From Oscillospiraceae bacterium (GTDB lineage: Bacteria > Bacillota > Clostridia > Oscillospirales > Oscillospiraceae), in contig JAEETX010000001.1 of NCBI GenBank assembly GCA_016286665.1, forward strand, positions 61,080-125,079: a stretch of DNA of 64,000 nt, in the 5' to 3' direction. The position numbers were made by a program, and so were the translations under genes. Numbering within the stretch: position 1 is the first letter of the stretch; every line of letters begins with the position of its first letter. Below, piece by piece: positions 55,149 to 64,000 of this stretch. The notes under the pieces were generated by a model. The model saw only the letters and a program-made list of their open reading frames with translations, was not told where the DNA came from and ran no database searches.

Positions 55149-56282
55149 TTATTCCTGCGTAATGCCGATGGCCTGCGCCAGGGCATTGCTGTCGCCCAGA
55201 AGCCTGCCGCCGGGCATCAGTTCTTCCGCAGAGTGGATCTTCATTCCCTCCAGCCCGCTCTCAATGGCGGCCACCAGCGGGGTGATGTATGCGCCGCCGC
55301 CGCAGAGCCAGATATCGGAAAGAGAACTGTCGGGATTGCTGAATCGATAGAAGTTGAGGGCCCGCATGAGCTCCACGGCGATGTTGTTGAAAGCGTTCAC
55401 GCAGACTTCCTGACTCTGGCAGTCCTCGAAGTTGTTGACCACATAGGTATGCGCAAGATGCTCATCCACGTTGTAGGCGTCGGCGATGGCGGCGTCCACC
55501 GTGGAGAGGCCGGATTCCACCACGCGGGTGACCTCATGCCGGTCGCCCTTGAACATGTACATCCGGATGGACTGGTAACCCAGGTCCAGGAAGCAGTATT
55601 CCCCGCTCTCCGGCTTCTTGGCCGGGTCCATGCTGCGGATGAGGCCCGTGAAGGAACAGACGACCGGTGCCGCCTTCGTGAGCTTCATGCCCGCTTTCCG
55701 GAGCATCAGCCGCGTCTCCTCCATCAGGGACATGGGCGCGGCGACGGCCAGGAGCTCCATCGTGGCGCTCTCGGAAGCTCCGGCAGCGGAAACCTCCGTC
55801 GGCTTTGCCGCCTCCGTGTCCGCCTGGGCCTCGAAAGCCTCCAGCGCATTCTGCTTGGCTTTCTTCGGCTGCTTTTCCTTCTTTTTGGCGGCAGACTTCT
55901 CGGAATTCGCCTTTGCGGCGGAAACCGCATCGGACAGCATCGCGTAATCGAAGACATAGTTCTTCAATTCCTCGGTGATATAATCCCGGAACTCATAAGG
56001 CAGGTTCAGCGTCAGCTGCTCCGCCGCCATCACGGGCATGGTGACGTTGCGGACGAAAACCGCCTCATTGGAGAAGGCAACCGCCGCCTTGGAGCAGTGA
56101 ATGCCGTTCTTTTTCATGGTCTGAGCCAAAAGCTCGCCCATGGCCTCCGGCGAGGCAAGACGCCCGTCGCGCATGAGGCGCTTGGGCATGGAAGCGATCG
56201 CGGTCTTTTTGACCTGCTTCCCGCTGACCAGAGCCAGCTTTACCGTGTCATATCCGATATCGATACCAAGTATTTTTGCCAT
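55149..56282 (-). CDS. pilM: PilM-like actin-fold pilus assembly ATPase
   Basis: MAKILGIDIGYDTVKLALV...; FLDLGYQSIRMYMFKGDRHEVTRVVESGLSTVDAAIA; WLCGGGAYITPLVAAIES. Confidence 0.85.
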   Translation of the reverse strand: MAKILGIDIGYDTVKLALVSGKQVKKTAIASMPKRLMRDGRLASPEAMGELLAQTMKKNGIHCSKAAVAFSNEAVFVRNVTMPVMAAEQLTLNLPYEFRDYITEELKNYVFDYAMLSDAVSAAKANSEKSAAKKKEKQPKKAKQNALEAFEAQADTEAAKPTEVSAAGASESATMELLAVAAPMSLMEETRLMLRKAGMKLTKAAPVVCSFTGLIRSMDPAKKPESGEYCFLDLGYQSIRMYMFKGDRHEVTRVVESGLSTVDAAIADAYNVDEHLAHTYVVNNFEDCQSQEVCVNAFNNIAVELMRALNFYRFSNPDSSLSDIWLCGGGAYITPLVAAIESGLEGMKIHSAEELMPGGRLLGDSNALAQAIGITQE

Positions 56283-56310
56283 GCTCACAACTCCATCTTA
56301 CGCAATATTA

Positions 56311-57114
56311 TCAAGCTGCGGAGATCAGACCCAGATACCAGCGCACCATGGGATCTCCGAACAGCAGCATGACCGCTGCAGCCGCCGCGATGGACGGACC
56401 GAAGGGGATCAGTTCGCTGCCCGCTTTCCCGAATCTCTTCCGGAGAAAGGCAAACAGCAGGCCCAGGATACAGGCCGCGAGAAGGGAAAACAGGGTGGCG
56501 GCAAAGCCCAGATACAGGCCGACGACAAAATACAGCTTGATGTCGCCGCCGCCCAGGGTGTCTTTCTTGAGGATACGGTCCATTGCCAAAGACAGGAGCA
56601 GAAGACCGCCGCCGAAAACCAGCGCCGCCAGAAGGTGAAGGAGGGATTCCTTCCAGCTCATGTGCAAAAACGGCAGAGCCAGAAGCCAGACCGCAGCCGA
56701 AACCAGCAGGCATCCGTCCGGGATGGTGTAATCCTCCAGATCCACCAGGGAGAGGCAGAAAAGGCAGCACAGGAAGATATAGTTCCGGAGGCAAAGGACG
56801 GTCAGATCATAGCGGAGAAGACAGACGACCGTCACCGCCGCCATGAACAGCTCCGCGAGGAGATAGCGAACGGAGACCTTTGCGCCGCAATAGCGGCACT
56901 TGCCCCGGAGGAAAAGCCAACTGAACACCGGCACCAGGTCGCCGACGCTCAGCACATGCCCGCATTCGGGGCAATGGCTTCTGCCCTTCAGAAAGTTCTG
57001 ACCGTGGGCGATGCGCCAGGCCGCGCAATTCAGGAAAGAGCCCATCACCGCTCCCAGGACCGCCGCCACGCAGCAACAGTACCACAGGATCAGCCGGCTG
57101 TCATGAATGGACAC
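56311..57114 (-). CDS. pilD: Prepilin leader peptidase (A24)
   Basis: GSFLNCAAWRIAHGQNFLKGRSHCPECGHVLSVGDLVPVFSWLFLRGKCRYCGAKVSVRYLLAE; GGGDIKLYFVVGLYLG. Confidence 0.92.
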   Translation of the reverse strand: MSIHDSRLILWYCCCVAAVLGAVMGSFLNCAAWRIAHGQNFLKGRSHCPECGHVLSVGDLVPVFSWLFLRGKCRYCGAKVSVRYLLAELFMAAVTVVCLLRYDLTVLCLRNYIFLCCLFCLSLVDLEDYTIPDGCLLVSAAVWLLALPFLHMSWKESLLHLLAALVFGGGLLLLSLAMDRILKKDTLGGGDIKLYFVVGLYLGFAATLFSLLAACILGLLFAFLRKRFGKAGSELIPFGPSIAAAAAVMLLFGDPMVRWYLGLISAA

Positions 57115-57141
57115 AGTGCGTGCTCCTTTGACAGACAGATT

Positions 57142-57825
57142 CTAATAAGCATCTCCGCTCCAGCCGTCGGCAAGCTTCCAGACGGCCGCATGGTTCGCGT
57201 CGGCATAGACGAACCAGTTCATGTCCCCGGCGGCATTCAGGGAATAGAAGGAGACCACCCCGTCGAAATCGATGGAATAATCCGTGCCGCGGCGCAGACC
57301 GTTGTTGCCCTCCAGGAGCTTCACCTCCAGCGGCTGCCCGTTGAGAGTGAGCACCAGGGAATGCTGCTCGACCCCCAGCTGACGGCATTCTTCCATCTGC
57401 TTATTCAACGCCTCAAACACCACATTGGCATTCAGACGCGTGCGGAGCTTCGTATCCTCCTCATGCAGGCCGCAGGTCACGCGCCAGGTTTCCCCGGTGG
57501 GTATGAGGTAGTAATCGCCGCCGGAAGGGCAGAGTTCTTCCCGCCCCAGCCTGCTTTTGTCCACGGCGACGGCGGCGGCCTGCTGCGTCAGCTCCATCTC
57601 GGAGAGGAACTCCACCAGCACGGCGTCCTGCGCTCTGCGCACGGCCAGCGTGCAGGCATAGGCCTCCGCTTTCTTTTCCCGGCTCTGCACAAAGGGAAGG
57701 ATCACCATCACAGCCAGCAGCAGCACCACAAAGACCAGCATCCAGATCAGCTGACGGATGCCCTTTTCTTTATTGTTCTCCTGCTTATTGTCGCTCTTTT
57801 TCTTCCGGGTGATGATCCTCGACAT
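57142..57825 (-). CDS. Membrane-anchored protein in pilus cluster, unknown (minor pilin-like position)
   Basis: One TM near N-terminus; no GFTLxE prepilin motif. Confidence 0.55.
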   Translation of the reverse strand: MSRIITRKKKSDNKQENNKEKGIRQLIWMLVFVVLLLAVMVILPFVQSREKKAEAYACTLAVRRAQDAVLVEFLSEMELTQQAAAVAVDKSRLGREELCPSGGDYYLIPTGETWRVTCGLHEEDTKLRTRLNANVVFEALNKQMEECRQLGVEQHSLVLTLNGQPLEVKLLEGNNGLRRGTDYSIDFDGVVSFYSLNAAGDMNWFVYADANHAAVWKLADGWSGDAY

Positions 57826-57935
57826 AACCGACTACTCTCCCTCGTTCCCCCTTCCCCGGGGGGATGCTGTGCAGCAGAATCCGGATGCCGGCCGAAAGGG
57901 TTTGCTGTGCAACACTTCGGTCAATGAAACCAGCG

Positions 57936-59150
57936 TTACATGACGCTGTACATATCGAACATGGCCATGTAAATGGCGATGACGATGAAGCCGGCGATGA
58001 CGGCCATAAAGATCAGCAGCGCGGGCTCCAGCTTCTTCATGGCGGCGTCCGTCGCCATTTCCAGCTCGGCGTCGTAATAGCCGGCGATGGTGTTCATCGT
58101 GTCTTCCAGCTCGCCGGTCTCTTCGCCCACGGTGACCATATCCACCAGGATATCGGGCATATAGGCGGCTTCGGCCATGCTGTTGCCCAGGGCCTTGCCT
58201 TCCTCCAGCTTGCCGACCAGCTTGCCGGTTTCGGAGCTGATGAAATAGTTGTCCATGGTGCGGGCGGTGATGCCCACGGCTCTGGTAATGGGGAGGCCGG
58301 CGCCCAGCATGGTGGTCATGGAGTTGGCAAACTGGCTGGCGCCGTTGAGCAGGCCGATGTTGCCCAGGATGGGCAGCTTCAGCTGCAGCTTGGCCAGGCC
58401 CATCTTCCCCTTCTCCGTCTTCTGGATGATCTTGAACGCCAGGACGATGATGGCGGCGATCACCAGGATATACGGCCAGGCATGCTGGAAGAAGTGGGAA
58501 ATGCCGATGAGCAGCCTTGTCATGAAGGGAAGCTCGGCGTCGTAGCTTTCGAAAATGGCAGTGAACGTGGGCACCACCTTGACCATCAGGACGATGACCA
58601 CGGCGACGGCGATGACCAGAACGAAGACCGGGTAGGCCAGGGCGCTGCGCACCTTGCCCGCCATCTTCACCCGCTTGTCAAAGAGGTGATACATGCTGTC
58701 GAACGCCCGATCCAGGTTGCCGGATTCCTCGCCGGCGCGGATGGTCTCCACGAAGGTGGGGGGCAGCATGGCGCCGCCGCGGTCGTTGAAAGCATCCGCC
58801 ACGGTACGGCCGGATTCCACGTCCTCCGCCACGGAGGTGAGGATGCGCTTCAGCGGTTTATCCGTCGTTTTCTCCGCGATCAGATGCACCGTCCGGGCAA
58901 TGGGGATGCCGGCCCGCAGAATGATGGAGAACTGGCTGCACATGACGGTGAACGCCTTGGCATTGAGCTTGTTGGCGCTGATCTCCAGATTCATCAGGCT
59001 GCCTACATCCTGCTTGACAGGCGTCAGCTTCAGGATCACATCGCAGGTCTGTTTGATGCGATCCACCGCATCCAGTTCGTTGAAGCCTTCCATAATGCCG
59101 GAGACCCTCTCCCCGCTGTGGGAGATGGCTGCGTACTTAAAGGTTTCCAA
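57936..59150 (-). CDS. pilC: Type II secretion/pilus inner membrane protein PilC (GspF)
   Basis: FSIILRAGIPIARTVHLIAEKT...FNDRGGAMLPPTFVETIRAGEESGNLDRAFDSMYHLFDKR. Confidence 0.93.
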   Translation of the reverse strand: METFKYAAISHSGERVSGIMEGFNELDAVDRIKQTCDVILKLTPVKQDVGSLMNLEISANKLNAKAFTVMCSQFSIILRAGIPIARTVHLIAEKTTDKPLKRILTSVAEDVESGRTVADAFNDRGGAMLPPTFVETIRAGEESGNLDRAFDSMYHLFDKRVKMAGKVRSALAYPVFVLVIAVAVVIVLMVKVVPTFTAIFESYDAELPFMTRLLIGISHFFQHAWPYILVIAAIIVLAFKIIQKTEKGKMGLAKLQLKLPILGNIGLLNGASQFANSMTTMLGAGLPITRAVGITARTMDNYFISSETGKLVGKLEEGKALGNSMAEAAYMPDILVDMVTVGEETGELEDTMNTIAGYYDAELEMATDAAMKKLEPALLIFMAVIAGFIVIAIYMAMFDMYSVM

Positions 59151-59223
59151 ACAGGTTCACTTCCTTCCGGTGGAAATCATATCCGACTGCCGGGCACTCG
59201 CTGTTTTCCAGCGCGGCCGGGCG

Positions 59224-60270
59224 TCACGTCGCGTTTTTGTTCACGTAATTCCGGTCGTGGGAATAGTGGAGGGCGACGTCCTTGGTGATGACGCCGGTGC
59301 GCACCAGCTTCACCAGCGCCTGGTCCATGGTCATGCCGCCGATGGCGGAGGAGGTGGCGACCGCATTGGCGATCTGGGGGGTGTTGCCGGCGCGGATCAG
59401 GTTGCGGATGGCGTCCGTCACGATCATGAGCTCGCAGGCCAGGGCCCGTCCGCCGCCCTTCTTGGGCACCAGCTGCTGCGTCAGCACCGCCGCCAGGGTC
59501 ATGGACAGCTGGAGGCGGATCTGGGTCTGTGCGTCCGCCGGGAAGACCTGCACGATACGGTCCACCGCATCGGAGGCGCTGCCGGTATGCAGGGTGCCGA
59601 AGACCAGGTGGCCCGTCTCGGCGGCGGTGATGGCCGTCTCGATGGTGTCCCGGTCGCGCATTTCGCCGATGAGGATCACGTTGGGGTCCTCACGGAGGCT
59701 GGCGCGAAGGCCCTCGGAGAAGCTCCGGGTGTCCTTGCCGATCTCCCGCTGGTTGATGGCGCAGAGGTCGGGCTTGTAGATGTATTCCACCGGGTCCTCC
59801 AGGGTGACGATATGGTATTTATATTTGTGGTTGATGGAATCGATCAGGGCGGCCAGGGTGGTGGATTTGCCGGAACCGGTCTCGCCCGTGACCAGCACGA
59901 TGCCCTTGTGCAGCTCCGTCAGGGTGGGCACGATGGGGGGCAGGCCCAGATTGTTCAGATTGGGGATCTCCTCCCGCAGCAGTCGAAGGGCGACGGAGGG
60001 ATAGCCCTGCTGCTTGAACACGTGGATACGGCAGCGGTTGTCCGCATAGGTCTCGGCGGCGTCCAGCTCGCCGACGGCGTCGAATTCATCGTAGCGGTCG
60101 CCGCAGAGGAAACGGGCCGCCGCCAGGCAGTCGTCCGGCGTCATGACCTCGTCCAGCATATCCTCCAGGCTGCCGCTCAGCCGGTATTTGGGGCGAAGGC
60201 CGCAGATCAGGTGGATGTCGGAAGCGCCCTCCGCTTTGGCCTTGGCCACCATTTCTTCAATCGTCATCAT
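59224..60270 (-). CDS. pilT: Twitching motility ATPase PilT
   Basis: MVAKAKAEGASDIHLICGLRP; GIVLVTGETGSGKSTTLAALID; LREDPNVILIGEMRDRDTIETAITAAETGHLVFGTLHT. Confidence 0.94.
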   Translation of the reverse strand: MMTIEEMVAKAKAEGASDIHLICGLRPKYRLSGSLEDMLDEVMTPDDCLAAARFLCGDRYDEFDAVGELDAAETYADNRCRIHVFKQQGYPSVALRLLREEIPNLNNLGLPPIVPTLTELHKGIVLVTGETGSGKSTTLAALIDSINHKYKYHIVTLEDPVEYIYKPDLCAINQREIGKDTRSFSEGLRASLREDPNVILIGEMRDRDTIETAITAAETGHLVFGTLHTGSASDAVDRIVQVFPADAQTQIRLQLSMTLAAVLTQQLVPKKGGGRALACELMIVTDAIRNLIRAGNTPQIANAVATSSAIGGMTMDQALVKLVRTGVITKDVALHYSHDRNYVNKNAT

Positions 60271-60286
60271 GGCGCTTTCCTCCCGC

Positions 60287-61996
60287 TCAGTCTTCTTCGC
60301 TGATCACGCGCTTGACTTCCTCGCCGGTGGTCACGCCCTCCAGCACCAGACGCAGGGCGTTCTTGCGAAGGGAGACGAACCCGCTTTCGGGCTTTTTCAG
60401 CTCGGCTTCGATCTCCTCGCGGCTGGCGCGGCGGCCGATCATCCCCCGCACCTTGCTGGTGATCTCCAGCATCTCGAACACGGCGGTACGGCCGCGGTAG
60501 CCGGTATGGAAGCACTGGGGGCAGCCATTGCCGCGGTAGAAGGTCATGCCGGACTTGGCGGGCATGCCCAGCTCCAGCAGCTCATCCTCGGTGGGCTCGT
60601 AGGCTTCCTTGCAGTTGGGGCAGATGCGGCGCACCAGACGCTGGGAGATGATGCCCCGCATGGCGCTGGAGACCAGGTAGGGCTCCACGCCGATGTCGAA
60701 AAGACGCTCGATGGTGCCGACGGCGTCGTTGGTATGTATGGTGGAAAGGACCACGTGGCCCGTGATGGCGCTTCGCATGGCGATGTCCGCCGTCTCGCCG
60801 TCGCGGATTTCGCCCACGGCGATGATATCCGGGTCCTGACGGAGGATGGCCCGGAGGCCGTTGGCGAAGGTCATGCCGGTCTTCTCGTTGATCTGGACCT
60901 GGTTGACGCCGTCCACGTTGTATTCCACAGGGTCCTCCAGGGTGACCAGGTTGACGTCGTCCTTGTTCAGGTCGTCGATCATGGTGTACATGGTGGTGGA
61001 TTTACCGGAACCGGTGGGGCCGACGATCAGCAGCACGCCGCTGCGGCAGTGGAGCATATGCTCATACTTCTCCAGGTCGGTTCCGGCGAGGCCGATGGCG
61101 TCCTTGGAGAGCTTGGCGCCGGATTTATCCAGCAGACGGGCCACGATCTTTTCGCCGTAGACGGTGGGCAGGGTGGACACACGAAGGTCGATGTCCTTGT
61201 CCTTCATCCGGACGTTGAAGCGGCCGTCCTGGGGGATGCGGTGCTCCGCGATATCCAGGCTGCTCATGATCTTGATACGGGAAATGACGCTGCCCTGCAG
61301 ATCGCGGGGGACCGTCATGATATAGCGCATCAGGCCGTCGATCCTCATGCGGACCTGCAGCTCCGTCTCCCGGGGCTCCAGGTGGATATCGCTGGCCCGC
61401 TCGGTGATGGCGCGCTCGATGATGGCGTTCACCAGGCGGATGGTCGGCGCGTTGTTGACGCTGTCGTCGCCGAGCTGGTTGGAGATGAAGGCCGCGTCGG
61501 GCACGCTGACCTCCTGCTGGGATGCGGCGGCCTCCCGCTTCATTTCCTCGATGGCCTTTGCCGCGCCCTCGTTGCCGTACAGCACCTGGATGCTGCGCTC
61601 CACGGAGGCGGCCGTGGCCACCATGGGCACGACCTTCTTGCGGACTGCCTTGCGAACTTCCTCGATAGCATAGAAGTTCATGGGGTCGCTCATGGCCAGA
61701 TAGAGCTCGTCCTTGACCACGCGCACCGGCACGACCTGATACTGCTTGGCGATGTTCTTGGGAAGCGCCTGCGCCAGCTCCGTGGGGATATTGACCTTCG
61801 TCAGGTCCACGAACTCGATGCCCAGCTGCATCTGCAGGGCCTCGATCAGTTTTTCCTCCGTGATGATATTGTTGGAAATCAGCACGGTGCCAAGGCGCTC
61901 TTTCGTGCCCTTCTGCAGAGCAAGACCGCGCGCAAGCTCCTCTTCCGTAATCGTTCCGGCTGCAACCAGCAGCTCGCCCAAACGCTTATATGCCAT
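60287..61996 (-). CDS. pilB: Type IV pilus assembly ATPase PilB (GspE)
   Basis: MAYKRLGELLVAAGTITEEELARGL; ERASDIHLEPRE; VLLIVGPTGSGKSTTMYTMID; LRQDPDIIAVGEIRDGETADIAMRSAITGHVVLSTIHTNDA; CPNCKEAY..CPQCFHTGY zinc site. Confidence 0.95.
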   Translation of the reverse strand: MAYKRLGELLVAAGTITEEELARGLALQKGTKERLGTVLISNNIITEEKLIEALQMQLGIEFVDLTKVNIPTELAQALPKNIAKQYQVVPVRVVKDELYLAMSDPMNFYAIEEVRKAVRKKVVPMVATAASVERSIQVLYGNEGAAKAIEEMKREAAASQQEVSVPDAAFISNQLGDDSVNNAPTIRLVNAIIERAITERASDIHLEPRETELQVRMRIDGLMRYIMTVPRDLQGSVISRIKIMSSLDIAEHRIPQDGRFNVRMKDKDIDLRVSTLPTVYGEKIVARLLDKSGAKLSKDAIGLAGTDLEKYEHMLHCRSGVLLIVGPTGSGKSTTMYTMIDDLNKDDVNLVTLEDPVEYNVDGVNQVQINEKTGMTFANGLRAILRQDPDIIAVGEIRDGETADIAMRSAITGHVVLSTIHTNDAVGTIERLFDIGVEPYLVSSAMRGIISQRLVRRICPNCKEAYEPTEDELLELGMPAKSGMTFYRGNGCPQCFHTGYRGRTAVFEMLEITSKVRGMIGRRASREEIEAELKKPESGFVSLRKNALRLVLEGVTTGEEVKRVISEED

Positions 61997-62260
61997 CGTG
62001 CTTCCTCTTTTCCGGATAGTAATGTGCACACTATCGCACTATATTTATCATTCTACGAAATTATGAACGAACTTTGTCCATTTGTCAAGTCTTTGCTTAC
62101 AGAAAATTCAAACTTTTATTGCCGCGTATATCATACTGCCCGCCTGTTTTATATTTTCTTTTTACTTGTCAACAGTCTGACGGAGTGTTATGATAGGATA
62201 GTTAAAAAACCGTAAAACCGTCATAGCCCCCGAAGGCTGGAAATACTGCGAGGTAACGCT

Positions 62261-63862
62261 ATGAGAAGAACCTGCCGTTTTTTTGCTCTGCTGCTCTGCC
62301 TGCTCCTTCTGCTGGGAACCGTGCCGGTCCTGGGCGCGGATGCGGACGAGCTTCAGAAGCTGGTGGACGAGACCGCCGCCTATCAGCTCGGCGCCGTCAG
62401 CTTCACCCACGGCTGCGAGTGGGCCATTATGGCGCTGGCGCGGAGCGGCTGCGCCGTGCCGGAGGGCGCCTTTGACCGCTACTGGCTGGACGTGAAGGAT
62501 TACGTCGCCGCCCATGAGGGCAGGTTCCGGATGTACACGGAATACGCCCGGCTGACGCTGGCGATCACCGCCATCGGCCGGGACCCGACGGACGTGGGGG
62601 GCTATGATCTGCTGGAGCCCATCTGCAATTTTGCCGAGATGGGGGCCGTGCCGATCAACGGGGCCATCTGGGCGCTGATCGCGCTGGACAGCGGCGGCTA
62701 CCGGCCCGATGACCCGGCCCGGCAGAGATACGTGGACCTGCTGCTATCGCGCCAGCTGGCCGACGGCGGCTTTTCCCTGGTGGGCAAGGGCGGCGGCGAC
62801 ACCCCCGCCGACACGGACATCACCGCCATGACCCTGCAGGCCCTGGCCGGCTACCGGGATCAGAAAGCGGTGAGCAAGGCCATCGACCGGGCGCTGGACT
62901 GCCTCTCCCAAATGCAGCTGGCCGACGGCGGCTTTCAGACCATGGGGATCACCACCAGCGAGAGTACTGCGCAGGTCCTGGTCGCCCTGGGTGAGCTGGG
63001 CATTTCCCCGGAGGACAGCCGATTCGTGAAGGAAGGCAACACGCCTCTGGACGCGCTCCTCTCCTTCCGGCAGGCCGACGGCAGCTTTCTCCACACCGAC
63101 GAGGCCGGCATGGGCTCCATCGCCACGGACCAGGCGTTCTACGCCCTGGTGGCGACCCTGCGCACCGAGCGCGGGATGAACTCCTTATATAAAATGAGCG
63201 ACGCGGAAAAAGCGGTGGGAGAGCCGGAGGATACGGGGCTGCCGGGCCGCCATCCGGACATCCGGAAGGCGGAGGTGACGAAGCCCGGCGCCGGCTTTCC
63301 CGATATCCGGGGAAAAGCCTGCCAGTCGGCGGTGGAGGCCCTGGCCGCCCGGGAGATCATCAACGGCATGACGGACGCGTCCTACGAGCCCGACGCCACC
63401 ATGACCCGGGCGCAATACGCAGCGATCATCGTCAAGGCCCTGGGGCTGACGCCGGACAAGAGCGGCGCAAAAGCCTTTTCCGACGTGCCGGAGAGCAGCT
63501 GGTTCGCCCCCTATGTGGGCACCGCCTGCGCCTACGGCATCGTGGAGGGCCGGGGAAGCGGCCTCTTCGACCCCCAGGGGACCATCAACCGGCAGGAGGC
63601 CGCCGTCATGACCGCCCGTGCCGCCGCCCTCTGCGGCATGGACACTTCTCTGGACGCCGACGGGATACGGATGTATATCGCCCAGTTCACGGATTATACG
63701 AAGGTGAGCAAATGGGCCAGGGAATCCATGGCCTTCTGCTTCCGGGCGGAGATCCTCGTGAGCGACGAATTTGAGGAGGATATCGAACCGATGCGGGATA
63801 TCACCCGGGGCGAAGTCGCCCAGATGGTCTACCGGCTGCTGCGGAAAGCAGCGCTGCTGTGA
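62261..63862 (+). CDS. Secreted prenyltransferase/squalene-cyclase-repeat-like protein with C-terminal SLH domains
   Basis: Signal peptide; QLADGGFSLVGKGGGDTPADTDITAMTLQALAGY, QLADGGFQTMGITTSESTAQVLVALGELG, RQADGSFLH alpha/alpha-toroid repeats; SLH repeats FPDIRGKACQSAVEALAAREIINGM... Confidence 0.85.
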   Translation: MRRTCRFFALLLCLLLLLGTVPVLGADADELQKLVDETAAYQLGAVSFTHGCEWAIMALARSGCAVPEGAFDRYWLDVKDYVAAHEGRFRMYTEYARLTLAITAIGRDPTDVGGYDLLEPICNFAEMGAVPINGAIWALIALDSGGYRPDDPARQRYVDLLLSRQLADGGFSLVGKGGGDTPADTDITAMTLQALAGYRDQKAVSKAIDRALDCLSQMQLADGGFQTMGITTSESTAQVLVALGELGISPEDSRFVKEGNTPLDALLSFRQADGSFLHTDEAGMGSIATDQAFYALVATLRTERGMNSLYKMSDAEKAVGEPEDTGLPGRHPDIRKAEVTKPGAGFPDIRGKACQSAVEALAAREIINGMTDASYEPDATMTRAQYAAIIVKALGLTPDKSGAKAFSDVPESSWFAPYVGTACAYGIVEGRGSGLFDPQGTINRQEAAVMTARAAALCGMDTSLDADGIRMYIAQFTDYTKVSKWARESMAFCFRAEILVSDEFEEDIEPMRDITRGEVAQMVYRLLRKAALL

Positions 63863-63876
63863 AAGGAGCGGCGGAT

Positions 63877-64000
63877 ATGCGGAAATATCGGATCCTCAGT
63901 TTAGCTCTCCTGCTCCTGGCCGCCCTGTTTGCGGGCTGCGCCGCCCCCGCCCCCGCGCCGACGGCCGGGATCACCACGGCGCCGCCCACGGCCTCGCCGG
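63877..64000 (+). CDS. Lipoprotein, 5' part (truncated by window end)
   Basis: MRKYRILSLALLLLAALFAGCAAPAPAPTAG lipobox; GAAAGGAG SD. Confidence 0.75.
   Translation, partial: MRKYRILSLALLLLAALFAGCAAPAPAPTAGITTAPPTASP

Noticed and set aside
57142-57825. Major pilin gene
   Set aside because: No prepilin peptidase motif (GFTLxE) and the N-terminus is a long basic segment before the TM

Overview
64 kb chromosomal window from a GC-rich, endospore-forming Clostridia-like Firmicute. The taxon is inferred from sigK, spoVAD/spoVAE, a TPP-riboswitch/ThiT pair, M24 peptidase and type IV pilus gene order. The window is gene-dense and mostly housekeeping: alaS, mltG, nrdR, glmM, holA, comEC, tmk, gluQ, cobB, and a pilB-T-C-D-M-N-O cluster. 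Genes at both window edges are truncated. Most long antisense ORFs in the supplied track are high-GC shadow ORFs. The most unusual items are: (1) a ~0.93 kb island immediately 3' of tRNA-Ser(UGA), containing a string of GC hairpins with constant TGATG/ATCAT spacers, a 23S-rRNA-IVP-type four-helix-bundle gene, and near-identical stem-loops at both ends; (2) a second hairpin string with TTCAC spacers at 21.7 kb; (3) a MurT/GatD-like pair whose GatD appears to lack both catalytic Cys and His; (4) a cytosolic-looking ParB-like + BMP/PnrA-like fusion protein; (5) an anti-sigma factor whose C-terminal domain seems to have been replaced by an AT-rich cassette, with the original tail displaced ~0.8 kb downstream; (6) a polyprenyl-glycosylphosphotransferase/O-antigen-ligase fusion; (7) a 161-bp MITE-like element with 18-bp TIRs and a TTTA duplication; (8) a 65-aa membrane-anchored protein with 17 cysteines. 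No searches or folding programs were run. Family names come from motif recognition in the given translations.
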